The position numbers and the translations under genes were made by a program. 64,000 bases of DNA. Origin: Pelodera strongyloides (Eukaryota; Nematoda; Chromadorea; Rhabditida; Rhabditidae). The first letter of the stretch is position 1. Every line of letters begins with the position of its first letter. This document shows, piece after piece, positions 63,584-64,000 of this stretch. The notes under the pieces were generated by a model. It made no database searches, had not been told where the DNA came from, and saw nothing but the letters and a program-made list of their open reading frames with translations. The DNA lies in NCBI GenBank assembly GCA_036852015.1, contig JAANDG010000138.1:221484-285483 (forward strand). Direction: 5' to 3'.

Positions 63584-63779
63584 CTGAAGATAATTAGAAG
63601 GACAATTAGCAACATAATTAACGGTTATGCTTATGAGAAAAATATCCCAACCTTGTGCTATAATTTCCCACAAACCGCGCAAACTTCCCCTAGCATGTTC
63701 CGAGAGTAAAATATTAAGTCCTCTATCTAGACCGCGTTGCTTTCTCTTTGTTTCATTGGTTTTTAAGTCGTTGTAGCGC

Positions 63780-64000
63780 TTAAAGGGTCAGGCCCATTTC
63801 AAACTACCCCTATTTTTGATGATTCCATCTGATACTCCATGTCAAATATAGTAGGGTGCAATATTTTTCCAATTTTCAAGCGCAAAAATCACTCACTATT
63901 CAGCAACTTACCGTGGGCAGTCATACCCAGCTATCTATCGCAGTTGGCACGCCCATTCACGCTGATTGGCCGATATCGGAATTGCCGCCCAATTGAGCAA
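63780..64000. mobile_element. Left end of another TTAA element (truncated by window)
   Basis: TTAA followed by AGGGTCAGGCCCATTTC matches the termini at 47216 and 60701. The opposite end is not in the window, so extent is unknown. Confidence 0.55.

Overview
This window is nuclear DNA from a nematode. Three things in the sequence point there: an interstitial (TTAGGC)n telomere-type array at about 8692-8774, short introns that mostly end in TTTCAG, and several start codons sitting 4-18 bases after a splice acceptor with no upstream coding exon, as expected for spliced-leader trans-splicing. Genes are intron-rich and introns carry many small transposons. I built gene models by joining exons whose reading phases agree; they are predictions without transcript support.

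Layout. 1-7300 (+ strand): the 3' end of an unrecognised gene with tandemly duplicated exons (1-1064), two unrecognised genes in operon-like order (1881-3118, 3352-5591), a fragment that may come from a histidine-phosphatase (PGAM-like) gene (5704-6310) and a doubtful tiny gene (6609-6907). 7278-10871 (+): a predicted secreted, cysteine-containing, probably GPI-anchored protein. 12070-23090 (- strand): a complete 27-exon SART1/Snu66 gene, a U4/U6.U5 tri-snRNP component. 24343-28193 (+): a complete 10-exon SNRNP40 (U5-40K, WD40) gene. SART1 and SNRNP40 are head to head, about 1.25 kb apart, with a dead LINE 3' end between them. 28820-49532 (-): a complete 23-exon TRPV-type cation channel of the OSM-9/OCR class, whose sixth intron is a 9.2-kb, 35-bp satellite. 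51967-55069 and 55880-61947 (-): two tandem secreted class 3 lipases of equal predicted length (355 aa). 63453-63583 (-): the last exon of a further gene running off the window.

Mobile DNA is abundant and mostly intronic. There are two non-autonomous hAT elements with perfect 8-bp target duplications (29271-31108 and 56283-57107), one of them inside an older repeat. Two TTAA-flanked inverted-repeat families have four and two members. A family of about 135 bp with CCATATTCACCAC termini has five copies. A tRNA-derived SINE-like family with two strong hairpins has two copies. There are also foldback elements, a TIR element rich in GCGGCTAT, minisatellites and microsatellites.

Functionally the window joins two tri-snRNP splicing factors sharing a bidirectional intergenic region, a sensory-type cation channel and a small lipase cluster. 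I see no bacterial-type operon, CRISPR array, or rRNA gene.
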